A stretch of DNA of 64,000 bases from Verrucomicrobiales bacterium (GCA_018003315.1 JAGNEJ010000007.1:43201-107200); one strand, 5' to 3'; numbered from the stretch's first letter, positions 8,670 through 18,068 are shown. Translations and numbers: made by a program. The notes: generated from the letters alone by a model not told the origin.

Positions 8670-9239
8670 ATGACCGCCAACTCCCCGCCTCCGACGGGCA
8701 GGCCAAAACGCGCTTCTGCCGGTGCGAAGCTGATTCTCACGTTTTTTGCGCTGGTTCTGTGCGTAGCCGGTGCCGTCGGAACCTGGATGTTGTGGCGCGC
8801 CTACCAGCGGGCGGTTGATCAAGGCGGCTGGACGGAAGTGCCTTGCGCCATTGTCAGGTCCGAATTGAAGGAAGAGAGGCTCCATTTGAACAGCCCGGTG
8901 CAATGGCGTCCCGTCGTCGAATACACCTACCTTTCGGGCAATGTTTCCTGCAAAGGCCACAGCATTCGCACGGTGGACGGTTCCTTTGTGGACAGGACGG
9001 TCGCCGAAGGCGTCCTCAGCCGGTATAAACCCGGCCAAAGCACCGTGTGCTACGTCAACCCGACGAATCCCGACCAGGCCATTCTGGAGCGCGCCACCAA
9101 GGCGCCGCTCTACTCGCTCTGGTTTCCTCTGCTGTTTGTCATCGGTGGCCTCGGCATGATTCTGCATGTCTGGTGGCCGCAGGGAACTGAGGATGCACCC
9201 AAAGGAGAAACCTCTTCCACCGGTACCGCCGACCAGTGA
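8670..9239 (+). CDS. DUF3592 membrane protein
   Basis: This 189-residue protein has two hydrophobic segments, at about residues 21-45 and 147-167, which bracket an extracytoplasmic domain of about 100 residues. That domain has the DUF3592 pattern: WTEVPCAIVRSEL, then VVEYTYLSGN, GHSIRT, and YKPGQSTVCYVNPTNPDQAI near the second membrane segment. The function of the family is unknown. The last codon and stop overlap the GTG start of the next gene (GTGA at 9236-9239), so the two proteins are probably made together. Confidence 0.8.
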   Translation: MTANSPPPTGRPKRASAGAKLILTFFALVLCVAGAVGTWMLWRAYQRAVDQGGWTEVPCAIVRSELKEERLHLNSPVQWRPVVEYTYLSGNVSCKGHSIRTVDGSFVDRTVAEGVLSRYKPGQSTVCYVNPTNPDQAILERATKAPLYSLWFPLLFVIGGLGMILHVWWPQGTEDAPKGETSSTGTADQ

Positions 9240-10024
9240 ATCCGGAACTGGAGATGCTTTTTTTGGGAACGGGCACGTCCGTCGGCATTCCCATGATCGG
9301 GTGCCACTGCGCGGTCTGCACTTCCGAGGATCCACGCGACAAGCGGGACCGCTGTTCGGTTTTCATGCGCTCGCCGGAACTCGCATGGGTCATTGATACC
9401 GGGCCCGAGTTCCGCCACCAGTGCCTCCGCGCCGGCATTTCCCATCTGGATGCCGTGCTCTACACCCATGAACACACCGACCACGTCATGGGGTTCGACG
9501 ATCTGCGCCGCTTCACATACGGGGAACAGGCCTCGCTGCCCGTCCACGGAAATGCCTCGGTGCTCAGTGCGCTGCGCCGGGCCTTCGCGTTTGCCTTCGA
9601 CGGCACGAACCGCCCTGCCGGTTATTTTAAGCCCGCACCCCGCGAAGTGAAGGGCGCATTTCATTTGGGGAAAACGGAAGTGACTCCGCTGCCCGTTGTC
9701 CACGGAGGAGCGGAAACCAACGGTTATCTGTTCTCGCGTGGTGGCAACAAACTGGTCGGCTACATTCCCGATGTGAAGCAAATCCCCCAGGAAACCCTGC
9801 GCCGGCTGCACGGCGTGGACACCTTCATCGTGGACTGCCTGCGCGAGCGTCCGCTTCCCACCCATTTTTCCGTGGAGGAAGCACTCGCAGCAGTGGATGC
9901 GGTGGCCCCGCAACGGGCATTCTTCACCCACCTTTGCCATGAGCTGGGCCACGCCTCATTCGAGGTCACGCTGCCCTCGCACATCCGAGTGGCTTACGAT
10001 GGCCTGCGCCTCCAGTGGCCCTGA
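9236..10024 (+). CDS. MBL-fold metallo-hydrolase (PhnP-like)
   Basis: This is a 262-residue metallo-beta-lactamase-fold hydrolase. Seen motifs are LFLGTGTSVGIPM, the cysteine pair CHCAVC that PhnP-like enzymes use for a structural zinc, TGPEFRHQ, the metal-binding HEHTDH in YTHEHTDHVMGFDDLRR, VVHGG and a late FFTHLCHELGH. The family contains phosphodiesterases such as PhnP (cyclic ribose phosphates). No phosphonate genes are nearby, so the substrate here is open. A GTG at 9236 overlaps the previous stop by 4 bp and was chosen; an ATG at 9254 would remove six residues and also fits the family's usual short N-terminus. A short hairpin with T6 follows. Confidence 0.88.
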   Translation: MNPELEMLFLGTGTSVGIPMIGCHCAVCTSEDPRDKRDRCSVFMRSPELAWVIDTGPEFRHQCLRAGISHLDAVLYTHEHTDHVMGFDDLRRFTYGEQASLPVHGNASVLSALRRAFAFAFDGTNRPAGYFKPAPREVKGAFHLGKTEVTPLPVVHGGAETNGYLFSRGGNKLVGYIPDVKQIPQETLRRLHGVDTFIVDCLRERPLPTHFSVEEALAAVDAVAPQRAFFTHLCHELGHASFEVTLPSHIRVAYDGLRLQWP

Positions 10025-10046
10025 GTGCGGGCCTGCACTGTTTTTT
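10024..10046 (+). terminator. Short terminator-like hairpin with T6
   Basis: AGTGC and GCACT form a 5-bp stem around a 6-base loop and are followed by G and six T residues (10041-10046). It lies directly at the stop codon of the MBL gene, in the convergent gap before the FdtA-like gene. The stem is short, so strength is uncertain. Confidence 0.45.
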
Positions 10047-10113
10047 CCTGGTGCGCAGAGGGCAGATGCCATGCGGCATCGCTGCGAGAACTGCGTCGGG
10101 AGGTAATTTTATC

Positions 10114-10575
10114 TCAGATGCCGAACTGGCTGCCAAGGGCCTCCAGCCAGTCCTGCCGCGTGCGGAGATAGTCTGCGGCATCGTAAGCATGGGAGGCGAG
10201 GACCAGCAGGACGGTGCCGGGCGAGTGGTCGAATTGTTCGGCCCAGATCATGGGGGGGATGAGCAGGGCTTCCTGCGGGCTGCAGAGGAGGATTTCCTCC
10301 TGACACCAGCCATCGTCCACCAGAACCGTTAGTCTGCCGGACGTGCAGATGAGAAGCTGGGCGCACTGGCGGTGCGCGTGTTCCCCGCGGCGGGTGCCCT
10401 TGACCCCGGAGGTGAAAAACAGGCGCTGCGGCACGAAAGGCAGCGCCGCGGCCCCTTGTCCAAGCACGCACAACGGTCCGCGCTCGTCCAAATGCTGGCG
10501 GAGGATGATGCGCTGCACCCCCTGAACGGTGCAGTTGCGGGTTTCGCCGGGGTGAATGAGATCGGTGGCAGGCAT
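10114..10575 (-). CDS. FdtA/QdtA-like sugar 3,4-ketoisomerase (cupin)
   Basis: This is a 153-residue cupin of the FdtA/QdtA/WxcM family, enzymes that move the keto group of dTDP-4-keto-6-deoxyglucose to C3 so that an aminotransferase can act there. Visible signatures are RGEHAHRQCAQLLICTSG with the cupin histidines H66 and H68, PPMIWAEQF, and the characteristic ending SHAYDAADYLRTRQDWL. The ATG at 10575 is chosen because it lies 4 bases after the aminotransferase stop; an ATG at 10617 would overlap that gene. The pairing with a DegT aminotransferase supports a 3-amino-3,6-dideoxyhexose product, but the dTDP-glucose synthesis genes are not in the window. Confidence 0.85.
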   Translation of the reverse strand: MPATDLIHPGETRNCTVQGVQRIILRQHLDERGPLCVLGQGAAALPFVPQRLFFTSGVKGTRRGEHAHRQCAQLLICTSGRLTVLVDDGWCQEEILLCSPQEALLIPPMIWAEQFDHSPGTVLLVLASHAYDAADYLRTRQDWLEALGSQFGI

Positions 10576-10579
10576 GGTT

Positions 10580-11719
10580 TCAGGCAGAATCCGGACGCCA
10601 GAAATGGCAGGCGGCAACGACGTTTTCCACTTGGGAATCTGTCAGGAAAGGATGCATGGGCAGGGAAATCTCACTGCGGGCAATGCGGCTGGCCCGGTGC
10701 AGGGAGCCAAGGATTTCCCCGCCTGCAGCACGCATCGCCGGCTGGTCTGGAATGAGCACCGGATAGTGGATGCCCGCGTGAACCTGAAGGCGCTGGAGGT
10801 GTTTGAGCAGGTCATCGCGGTCCTGTTCGACCAGCACCGGGTAGAGGTGGAACACACTGCCGCTGCCCTCGGGCTGGTGGACGGGATCGATCAGTTCATG
10901 GCGCAATTCCCGGCGGTAAAATGCGGCGATGAGGCGGCGGCGGCGGGTAAAATCCGCCAGGCGCGGCAGCAGGGCATCGTGCAGCAGGGCCGCCTGTACC
11001 TCGTCCAGGCGGCTATTGAGGCCGGGTTCGGCATGCTGGTATTTGGCGGACTGGCCGTAGTCACGCAGCATCCGGGCGGTTTCAGCGATTTTTGGTTCGT
11101 TGGTTAACAGCGCTCCGCCATCGCCCATCGCGCCCAGATTTTTGGTGGGGTAAAAACTGGTGGCGGCAGCAAAGCCGACACTGCCGCAAATTCGCCCGCC
11201 CCAGGTGGCGCCGATCGACTGCGCACAGTCCTCGACGACACGCAGCCCGAATGCATCCCGCAGGGATTCGAGGGCATCCAGGTTCAGACAGTGTCCGTAG
11301 AGATGGACCGGGAGAAACCACTTCAGGCTGGAGTCCGCGGCGAATACCTGCCGGGCCAGGGAAAGGTCGATGAGTCCACTTTCATCAACGTCCACAAAAA
11401 CTGGCCGTCCCCCAGCGCGCAGAATGGCGAGGGTACTGGCGAAGGCGCTGAGCGGAGTTGTCAGGACCTTGTCTCCCGCCTGCAGTCCCCCGGCGCGCAG
11501 CGCGATCTCCAACGCATCCATGCCATTGGCGGTTCCCACGGCTTGACGCATTCCCCAATGGGCCGCCAGCGCCTGCTCGAACGCCTCCACTTCCCTGCCC
11601 AGAATGAACCAGCCGCTGTTGCCAACCCGGTCCACGGCCTCCAGTGCCGCGGCGCGAATCTCCCTCCACAGGGCGCGGAAATCGTTGGCAGGAATGGGTT
11701 CCGGGGAGGGTTTTGGCAT
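10580..11719 (-). CDS. DegT/DnrJ/EryC1/StrS sugar aminotransferase (FdtB/QdtB-like)
   Basis: This 379-residue PLP enzyme transfers an amino group to a keto sugar nucleotide. The PLP lysine lies in SFYPTKNLGAMGDGGALLTN (K193) and the ring-nitrogen aspartate in VVEDCAQSIG (D164). The family's N-terminus WFILGREVEAFEQALAAHW and the NSRLDEVQAALL block are intact. Its gene lies just upstream of the FdtA-like isomerase and just downstream of a glycosyltransferase, so the three probably make and attach an unusual amino sugar for a surface glycan. The start is the ATG at 11719. Confidence 0.92.
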   Translation of the reverse strand: MPKPSPEPIPANDFRALWREIRAAALEAVDRVGNSGWFILGREVEAFEQALAAHWGMRQAVGTANGMDALEIALRAGGLQAGDKVLTTPLSAFASTLAILRAGGRPVFVDVDESGLIDLSLARQVFAADSSLKWFLPVHLYGHCLNLDALESLRDAFGLRVVEDCAQSIGATWGGRICGSVGFAAATSFYPTKNLGAMGDGGALLTNEPKIAETARMLRDYGQSAKYQHAEPGLNSRLDEVQAALLHDALLPRLADFTRRRRLIAAFYRRELRHELIDPVHQPEGSGSVFHLYPVLVEQDRDDLLKHLQRLQVHAGIHYPVLIPDQPAMRAAGGEILGSLHRASRIARSEISLPMHPFLTDSQVENVVAACHFWRPDSA

Positions 11720-11764
11720 GCGGTGCCCCCTGCCGTAGCACAGCGGGCGAGGCGTGGCAAAGCT

Positions 11765-13309
11765 TCAGTTGCCGCGCAGCCAACCACGCAGCTTCGTTCC
11801 CAGACTGCGTTTCGCTTCGTCCCGTTCCGAGCGCACCTGGGCCAGCCGCTCGCGCACCTGGCAGAGGCTGGCCCGCGATTTTTCGAGCCTTTCCTCCAGT
11901 AGCTGGATCTTGCGCTCCGCAGCGGCCAGCGCCCTACCTGGTGCCGGGGCTCCACCCAGAACCCTCCGGGCCAGCCACGAGCGCAGCCGGTCCGGTTCAT
12001 AGGGAGGAAGCGGTGGCGGTATCCTCTCCGGCAGGCAGTCGCCGGCCAGAGCATCGCGGAGCAGTGCCCCGCGATGGAAGCTCTCCCAATGCCGACGGTT
12101 TTCGGCGGACCATTGCTGCAACTGTTTTGCGGTGATGCTGGACAGCCGGGCGGTGAATTCCTGGGGCCGGTGCCAGAGCGGAGCACCAGGCGGCAGCAGG
12201 CTGTGGCAGCCAAGGTATTCATGCTCGTAGTTGGCGTGGCCAAAAACCGGCGTTCCACTGGCCAGCGCCTCCAGCAGTCCGCGGGCTCCACCGATGGGCC
12301 AGGAACCGAGGTAGAGCGAAACGCCGAGTTCCCCCAGCGCCCCACTCAGCGACGGCACCTGGGGAAGGTGCTGGAAACGATCCTCTGCGAGATTTCGATG
12401 GCGCAGGGTTGCCGTGATTTCCTCCAGCCTCTCCTGCCCTAGCGGACCGATGTGCAGATGCCGTCCCGCAGCGGCCTCCAGTCGGTCGGCGATCATTGAA
12501 AAATAGCGGAAGTCGTAGGGAGAACAGAATTTCCCCTCATTGCCGGCGGCACAGGTTAGGAATGCGTCGCTCTCGCTGCCGCGGGAAAAATGCGTCAGGG
12601 GGCGCGACGGAAAATCGTTGGTCGTCAGGGGGAGATAGACGACCCGTGGCAGGCCGATGTGGTCGCGGCAGTGAAAAAAGGAAAAGGCGGTCAAATCGAC
12701 ATGCGCCTCGCAGTCCAGGTGCATCCCGAGTGTCAGGTGGTGGTCGGCGTGGTGGTAGAAATGCAGTCTGGGCGGGCGAACCGCAGCAGCTGCCGCCACG
12801 GCAACGGCATCTTCATGGTGGTGAAAAAGAAAAATCCGGCGACCGGCAATTTCGCACAGCCGTTTGGCGAGCCAGCGGGTTTTTTCCACCAGTCCGCCCC
12901 GCGGAGCCCATTGGAACAACACCGGCAATCCGGCAAAATGGGCAGCGGTTTCATCAGGGTCTGTTCGGTTGAAAATGTCCGTCACCAAAATGACGTGAAG
13001 TCGTCCGGGCTGAACGGAAAGGAAATCATGGAGCACTCTGGTGTGACCTCCGGCGGCATACAATTCCGTGCTGACATACACCTGCGCATCCTGCGGCAGT
13101 TCCGCTGCGGCCTCCGGCTCTGGTTGGAGAAAATGCTTTCTCCCCAAGTCGAGGCAGACGGCATCGAGATCCCTGGACTCATAGATCTGTCCGGCCACTG
13201 CAGGGTCCTCGTTGAGAACACGGACAAAGGAAACCACCGACTGGAGGGCCTCCTCCAGCATTCCGGCGTCTGCCAGACGCCGTGCCTCGGCACAGAAATC
13301 ATCGATCAT
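11765..13309 (-). CDS. Putative glycosyltransferase with C-terminal coiled coil
   Basis: This protein is about 514 residues from the ATG at 13309. An upstream frame extends to 13450 but would run into the divergent methyltransferase gene. The centre reads VYVSTELYAAGGHTRVLHDF, a typical first strand and glycine loop of a GT-B transferase. A later GGARGLLEALASGTPVFGH matches the nucleotide-sugar-binding end of GT4-like enzymes. The final 60 residues (AAERKIQLLEERLEKSRASL and beyond) form a charged coiled coil and a basic tail, perhaps for membrane contact or oligomerisation. Its sugar donor is unknown. It lies 45 bp upstream of the DegT aminotransferase. Confidence 0.72.
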   Translation of the reverse strand: MIDDFCAEARRLADAGMLEEALQSVVSFVRVLNEDPAVAGQIYESRDLDAVCLDLGRKHFLQPEPEAAAELPQDAQVYVSTELYAAGGHTRVLHDFLSVQPGRLHVILVTDIFNRTDPDETAAHFAGLPVLFQWAPRGGLVEKTRWLAKRLCEIAGRRIFLFHHHEDAVAVAAAAAVRPPRLHFYHHADHHLTLGMHLDCEAHVDLTAFSFFHCRDHIGLPRVVYLPLTTNDFPSRPLTHFSRGSESDAFLTCAAGNEGKFCSPYDFRYFSMIADRLEAAAGRHLHIGPLGQERLEEITATLRHRNLAEDRFQHLPQVPSLSGALGELGVSLYLGSWPIGGARGLLEALASGTPVFGHANYEHEYLGCHSLLPPGAPLWHRPQEFTARLSSITAKQLQQWSAENRRHWESFHRGALLRDALAGDCLPERIPPPLPPYEPDRLRSWLARRVLGGAPAPGRALAAAERKIQLLEERLEKSRASLCQVRERLAQVRSERDEAKRSLGTKLRGWLRGN

Positions 13310-13420
13310 CTGGGCACAGCATCCGCCTTTCCCCATGCCGTGCAAGCCACTTCCTGACCAATCCCCGGGCGGACAACTGGCAGCTTGCCGACGCGGCGGA
13401 TTGCGCGTCCATTTGCCGGA

Positions 13421-14380
13421 ATGCCTCCGCGCAACCGACAGCCTCACCATTCATCCGCATCCGGCGATGTCCTGGAACGGCTGCGGCGGGCAATCCAGCG
13501 CAGGGAACCACTGGCAAACGCCGCCGGGAGTGCCACCAATGCGTGGCGCCTCTGCGACGGCAGCGGCGACGGCATTCCAGGCGTTTTCATCGACAGTTTT
13601 GCCGGCCACTGGGCGGTGCAGACCAAGGGTGTTCCATTTCCAGAGGATCTGGTGCAGACGCCAGATCTGGGCTGGCAGTCACTGTGGTGGAAACGGCTGG
13701 ACCAGCATCAAAAGGAGGCCCCGCTTTGCGTGGCAGGACAGCAAGCTGCGGAGGTTGTCATTCTGGAGAACGGGCTTCAATTCCGCATTGATTTCCAAGC
13801 GGGCTACTCGCTGGGAATTTTCCTGGACCAGCGGGAGCAGCGCCGCGTGGTTCGGCAGTCGTGCCGCCGCGGCCAGCGGGTGCTCAACCTGTTTGCCTAC
13901 ACCTGTGCTTTCAGTGTCGCCGCTGCCGCCGCCGGTGCGGTCGCGGAGAGCATCGACCTCTCACGGCCTTGCCTGGACTGGGGCCAGCAGAATTTTCTGC
14001 TCAATGGCATCGATCCCGCCGGACATTTTTTCTGCAGGGGTGACGCCTTCGACTGGCTGCGCCGCCTCGCCAACAAGCAGCGGCGATATGAACTTGTCAT
14101 CCTCGATCCACCCACGTTCTCACGAAACGATGCCGGAAAACTCTGGCGGGTGGAGCGCGACTATGCATCGCTGGTGGCCGCTGCGCTGACGGTTCTGGCA
14201 CCGTCTGGACGCCTGTTGTGCTGCACCAATCAGATGGGACTTTCAGCCGCCGCATTCGACCGCCTGCTGCAGGAGGGCTGCGCACTGGGCGGACGCCGGG
14301 TCATCCGCTCGAAGCCCGGCTGCGTGCCGCCTGACTTCACGGCACCGCCCGGCCTGCACATCCGCTGGCTGGATTTTTGA
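13421..14380 (+). CDS. SAM-dependent RNA (cytosine) methyltransferase, RlmI/RlmK-like
   Basis: This is a 319-residue protein of the group that methylates large-subunit rRNA. RLCDGSGDGIPGVFIDSFAG is the family's typical substrate-side motif. The SAM-binding region follows with GYSLGIFLDQREQRRVV, VLNLFAYTCAFSVAAAAAGA, a motif II acidic residue (AESIDLSRPCL) and the catalytic loop VILDPPTFSR. The N-terminal PUA domain found in RlmI is absent, so this is the short form. The ATG at 13421 is used; a TTG at 13385 would add 12 residues. It is divergent from the glycosyltransferase with a 111-bp gap. The exact target base is inferred only from the family. Confidence 0.85.
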   Translation: MPPRNRQPHHSSASGDVLERLRRAIQRREPLANAAGSATNAWRLCDGSGDGIPGVFIDSFAGHWAVQTKGVPFPEDLVQTPDLGWQSLWWKRLDQHQKEAPLCVAGQQAAEVVILENGLQFRIDFQAGYSLGIFLDQREQRRVVRQSCRRGQRVLNLFAYTCAFSVAAAAAGAVAESIDLSRPCLDWGQQNFLLNGIDPAGHFFCRGDAFDWLRRLANKQRRYELVILDPPTFSRNDAGKLWRVERDYASLVAAALTVLAPSGRLLCCTNQMGLSAAAFDRLLQEGCALGGRRVIRSKPGCVPPDFTAPPGLHIRWLDF

Positions 14381-14394
14381 GGCAGCCTGACCAT

Positions 14395-16794
14395 TCAAAA
14401 AATCCGCACCGTCCACGCGCCGGACGGCTTGGTCCGCAGTTCCAGCACGGACAGCCGCTGGGTGTCGCGCCGGGGAAAACTGGACCGGGAAAGCTCCCAC
14501 GCATTTTCAGGAGCGAAATAGCCCTCTGGCTGTTCGGCAGAGAAGGCCGGCAGCGAAAGGACGGCGTCGAAGCCCAGCGTGTTTTGTCCGGCTTCCACCA
14601 GACTCCACTGGTGGAGGTAAAAGTAATTCCGCGGAATGTCGATGCGGACAAGGCGGCGGCCCGCCGACTCGGTGGCGACCGAGGCGCGGAAATGCGCGGA
14701 GTTCAGCTCGCGGTCATAGCCGTTGCCAAAAATGGCCGGATGCGGCTGACGCACGCTGGCCGGGCCGTCCTGCCAGGGAATGTCCACAGAAAGCAAGTCC
14801 ACAAAGCCCGGCTTGCCGCGGTCTCCAGGAGCACGGGCATCAATGCTCAGGGACACGGTGGCCGATGGCAGGGCTGCGCTGCGTTGTTCGGGCAGCGGCG
14901 GGAGTTCAAAACTGGTGTACAGCCCCACCGCATCGGCCTTGACCATGACGGTGGGCATGAACTGGCCAGGCGGCTTTTTCTCCGTTCCGGATGCACCAGG
15001 TGTCAGGGGGTATTTTTCACCGAGCCCCAGATTGCGCGTTGCTTCAATGGTGCGGAGAAACAGGTACTGCCGTTCACCACTTTTCAGCGTCACCTTGAAC
15101 GGCTCACGCAGTGGGCTGGGGCCCGCAGTCGGAATGGGAACGCGCAGCCGAAGTGGTTTGGTGGACTTTCCCTCAACCGCGACTTCCAGATCGTACGAGC
15201 GGGCAAGCCAGTGCACCGTGGCGGTGCCATGGAACGGTTCCTGCTCCAGATTCACCAGGGTGCAGTCCAGCGAGAGGTCGCCGGCGATTCCTTCCTGACG
15301 TCCGATGGGGATTTCCATGGCGATGGGCAGCACGCCGGCATCCACATCAAGCAGCCGGGAGAAGATTCCGTCATGCAGGACAAAACTCACCGTCACGGAT
15401 TCACCGCAATAGGCATTGGAGCCGGTGGCAGCCAGCGGGCCAAGCGGCAGGCGCATGGTGCGCCGTCCGGAAAATTCCTTCACGGCAAAGGTCGGCTCCT
15501 CTGCAAGCTGCCACTGGCTGTCCACAGGCAGCACGGAAAGCACCACCCCAGTCACGGCTGCTGGCGGCCTCGAATCAGCCGCATCCACCGCAGCGTGACC
15601 GGATGTCAGAGGATGCTGTTTGGCGGCCGGGGAGACGGGCGGTGCCGAGAACTTTTCCGCTTCCGCATCCGGTGCGGGAGGCTGGGGCATATTCGCTGCG
15701 GGGCCGCCATGGGCTTGCGGATTGGCTGCCAATTTTGGCTCTGCAGGCTCGTGGAGCGTGAGCAGCAGGGAGGGAAACTTTGAGGGCGCATCCGCCAGCA
15801 CCAGCCCTGCGGTTGGATGAAACGAGTCCTCCATTTCACCGGAAAAAAGACTCTCCCAGACCGCATTGGCAATGGTTTCATGCCCCGCGGCATTTGGATG
15901 CAGCGCATCCAATTTTCCCTCGTGCCGGTAGGATTTTGCCACGGCATCCAGAAAAACCTGCCAGGCCGTTTTTTCATCCGGTGCAGCCTCCTGTGCGACC
16001 CGGCCCAGGGCCTTGCCCGCATCGGCAAAAAGCACCCCCGCTTTTCCAGCAATCTGCCGTGCGGCGCGGGCAAACGGCCGGGTTCGGGCCAGTTGCAGGG
16101 GGGAACCGAAAATCAACGGCGGCCCCACCACAATGAGATCCGCCTGGTGCGACCGGCACAGGCCTACCACAGCCTCCAGCGACTGCCGGAATGCGGCGAC
16201 CGGCGCATTGCTGTTGGCATCATTGGTGCCAAACATGAACAGCACCAGGTCGGGGTTGTAGTCAAAGGCTCCGGTCGTCAGCGGTTGGAGCGCCTGCACG
16301 GCGGTGGCTCCATCCCGTGCAAAAGAATGCAGGACGATCTCCGGCCCTCCCGCGATGCGCGCCAGGAGTGGCGGCACCTCGCCGCGCGGCGGCAGGCTCG
16401 GCGGGGATTCCAAAGTTTCGGTCGCCACGGCCCCCAGCCCAGTGTTCTCCCTGGCAAATGCATCCCGTACGCTTCCGGTGAAAAAAAACCGATCCGCCAG
16501 CCGCTGCAGAAAAACGTGGTGCCAGGATTTCTCCCGGCGATGGCAGTCTGCGGCGGGCGTGTAGTAGTTGCTGATGCTGTCACCCAGCACCACCACCCGC
16601 ACCCGGTGGCGTCGCAGCAGTTTCGGAAACGTGCGGGGCAGGTATTGCGTGAGCCGCGCTGTCTCGGCCGTGCTGAGCCCGGCATCTTCCGCGGCAACCT
16701 CCTGGGCTGGCATGGCACCGGACAGCACCGCGCCCAGCAACCCGCAGATGACAAGCAGAGCCAGGGTTGGGAGACTGGAATCGGAACGCCGCAT
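14395..16794 (-). CDS. Large exported SGNH/GDSL hydrolase
   Basis: This is a 799-residue exported protein with an N-terminal signal peptide (residues about 10-30). The SGNH domain carries GDSISN with the nucleophile S73, FMFGTNDANSN at 187-196 (block III), and DALHPNAAGHE with D296 and H299 (block V), so the triad is complete. Residues 340-430 are a Pro/Ala-rich linker, and about 370 further residues form beta-rich domains of unknown type. The SGNH part should be an esterase or carbohydrate deacetylase acting outside the cytoplasm. The gene is alone between the convergent methyltransferase (14 bp) and the nusA operon. Confidence 0.8.
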   Translation of the reverse strand: MRRSDSSLPTLALLVICGLLGAVLSGAMPAQEVAAEDAGLSTAETARLTQYLPRTFPKLLRRHRVRVVVLGDSISNYYTPAADCHRREKSWHHVFLQRLADRFFFTGSVRDAFARENTGLGAVATETLESPPSLPPRGEVPPLLARIAGGPEIVLHSFARDGATAVQALQPLTTGAFDYNPDLVLFMFGTNDANSNAPVAAFRQSLEAVVGLCRSHQADLIVVGPPLIFGSPLQLARTRPFARAARQIAGKAGVLFADAGKALGRVAQEAAPDEKTAWQVFLDAVAKSYRHEGKLDALHPNAAGHETIANAVWESLFSGEMEDSFHPTAGLVLADAPSKFPSLLLTLHEPAEPKLAANPQAHGGPAANMPQPPAPDAEAEKFSAPPVSPAAKQHPLTSGHAAVDAADSRPPAAVTGVVLSVLPVDSQWQLAEEPTFAVKEFSGRRTMRLPLGPLAATGSNAYCGESVTVSFVLHDGIFSRLLDVDAGVLPIAMEIPIGRQEGIAGDLSLDCTLVNLEQEPFHGTATVHWLARSYDLEVAVEGKSTKPLRLRVPIPTAGPSPLREPFKVTLKSGERQYLFLRTIEATRNLGLGEKYPLTPGASGTEKKPPGQFMPTVMVKADAVGLYTSFELPPLPEQRSAALPSATVSLSIDARAPGDRGKPGFVDLLSVDIPWQDGPASVRQPHPAIFGNGYDRELNSAHFRASVATESAGRRLVRIDIPRNYFYLHQWSLVEAGQNTLGFDAVLSLPAFSAEQPEGYFAPENAWELSRSSFPRRDTQRLSVLELRTKPSGAWTVRIF

Positions 16795-16942
16795 CAGGTG
16801 AAGAAACCACTAGCTCTTGCACTGGATGCCATGCGGCGCAACTGGCGAAGAATAAAACACCCGGCATTTTCCACCGCATCGCCGTCTTCCGATCCCATGC
16901 GGCAAGACCTCCACACCAAACCCATTTTCCCGACTCCACCCT

Positions 16943-17557
16943 TCAGCAGCAACCCAAAGCGCCCCGCAACTCATTGATGATTTCGGGGGGAATGGCAAAG
17001 GTGACGCCCGGCGACCCGAGGTTGAGCAAAAAGCCATGATTGGCATATCGCTTGAGCAGTGCCTCTCCCGATTTTTCCAGGATTTCCGGATAGTCCTTTC
17101 CCTCGGTTTTCTGTCCATCCTGGGCCCGGAAAAGATTCGTGAAGACGGCGACGTACGGGACATCCGTGCCGGAAATGAGGATTTCACCACCGGGCTTTGC
17201 CAGAAGGCAGAGAGGACTGGCACCCAGAATGGCGAGGAATCGCGGATAGAGCTGCTTGCAGCCGTTGCGCCGGAGCAGAATGCCCTCATCCAGCGCGCTG
17301 CGCCCCAGCAGGGATTCGTATCCGTAAAATTCACACTCTTCCCGGCTTGGCGAGTTGCTCCGCGGTTCCGGATGATAGGCTAGGGGAATGCCCATGCCTT
17401 CCAGGCGGCGAGTCAACTCCTCTTCGAGGATCAGATTCCATCTGGCGTGGCCTTCGGCCATTCGCACCGGCAGCAGCCACCCTGGGGCGATGGATTCGGC
17501 CTGTGCTGCGGAGCGGTGCAGCGGAGCCGGCGTTTTGCGCTTCAAAAATGTGAGCAT
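16943..17557 (-). CDS. Hypothetical protein
   Basis: The ATG at 17557 gives a 204-residue soluble protein with no signal peptide or membrane segment. I do not recognise the family. Visible parts are a basic N-terminus (MLTFLKRKTP), ECEFYGYESLLGRSALDEGI, and a beta-rich middle (GEILISGTDVPYVAVFTNL) that recalls small enhancer-like or SseB-type folds only loosely. It ends in a Cys pair. It lies 124 bp downstream of rbfA on the same strand, so it may be the last gene of the nusA operon, though truB is the usual neighbour there. An upstream open frame to 17785 overlaps rbfA and is not used. Confidence 0.65.
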   Translation of the reverse strand: MLTFLKRKTPAPLHRSAAQAESIAPGWLLPVRMAEGHARWNLILEEELTRRLEGMGIPLAYHPEPRSNSPSREECEFYGYESLLGRSALDEGILLRRNGCKQLYPRFLAILGASPLCLLAKPGGEILISGTDVPYVAVFTNLFRAQDGQKTEGKDYPEILEKSGEALLKRYANHGFLLNLGSPGVTFAIPPEIINELRGALGCC

Positions 17558-17681
17558 CGGGTGCGTTGCAAGTGCGGCTCCACCTCTGGCCGGGCGGGCA
17601 GCGGCGTTGTTTGATGGAATAACAATTGATGATGGACGGATGGAGCGGCTGTTCCTCATCGAAGAAGTCGGGAAAAACCGG

Positions 17682-18068
17682 CTAGTCCCGTTCCGGTTCC
17701 GGCAGCAGTTCCTTCCATGCGTCCGGGCCAATCTGTTCATCGATTTCCTGCATGATGCGAGTGACCCTGACACCGCGCTCCACACTGTGGTCGAGCTTGA
17801 AATGGAGCTGCGGGGTCCGTTTCAGGACAATGCGGCTCATCAGCCGCCGTTGAATGAGGCCGTGCTTTTCATTCAGTTGCGCCACCGCGTCGTTCTGTTG
17901 CGGTTCGCCGCCGATCACCCCGATGTAAACATGGCAGTGGCGGAGATCCGGCGTAATGTCCACGGCATTGACGGTCACCAGAATCCCGGAAAAATCAAAG
18001 TCCCTCTGCAGAATGGTTCCCAACTCCCGCTGGATCAGTTCATTGACTCTGGGCAGACGGTTTTTCAT
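17682..18068 (-). CDS. rbfA: Ribosome-binding factor A
   Basis: This 128-residue protein binds the 30S subunit and helps 16S rRNA maturation. Recognisable RbfA features are NRLPRVNELIQRELGTIL at the start, ILVTVNAVDITPDLRHCHVY in the KH-like core and LHFKLDHSVERGVRVTRIM near the end. The ATG at 18068 gives the family's normal length. It lies 64 bp after infB, completing the conserved nusA-infB-rbfA order. Confidence 0.93.
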   Translation of the reverse strand: MKNRLPRVNELIQRELGTILQRDFDFSGILVTVNAVDITPDLRHCHVYIGVIGGEPQQNDAVAQLNEKHGLIQRRLMSRIVLKRTPQLHFKLDHSVERGVRVTRIMQEIDEQIGPDAWKELLPEPERD

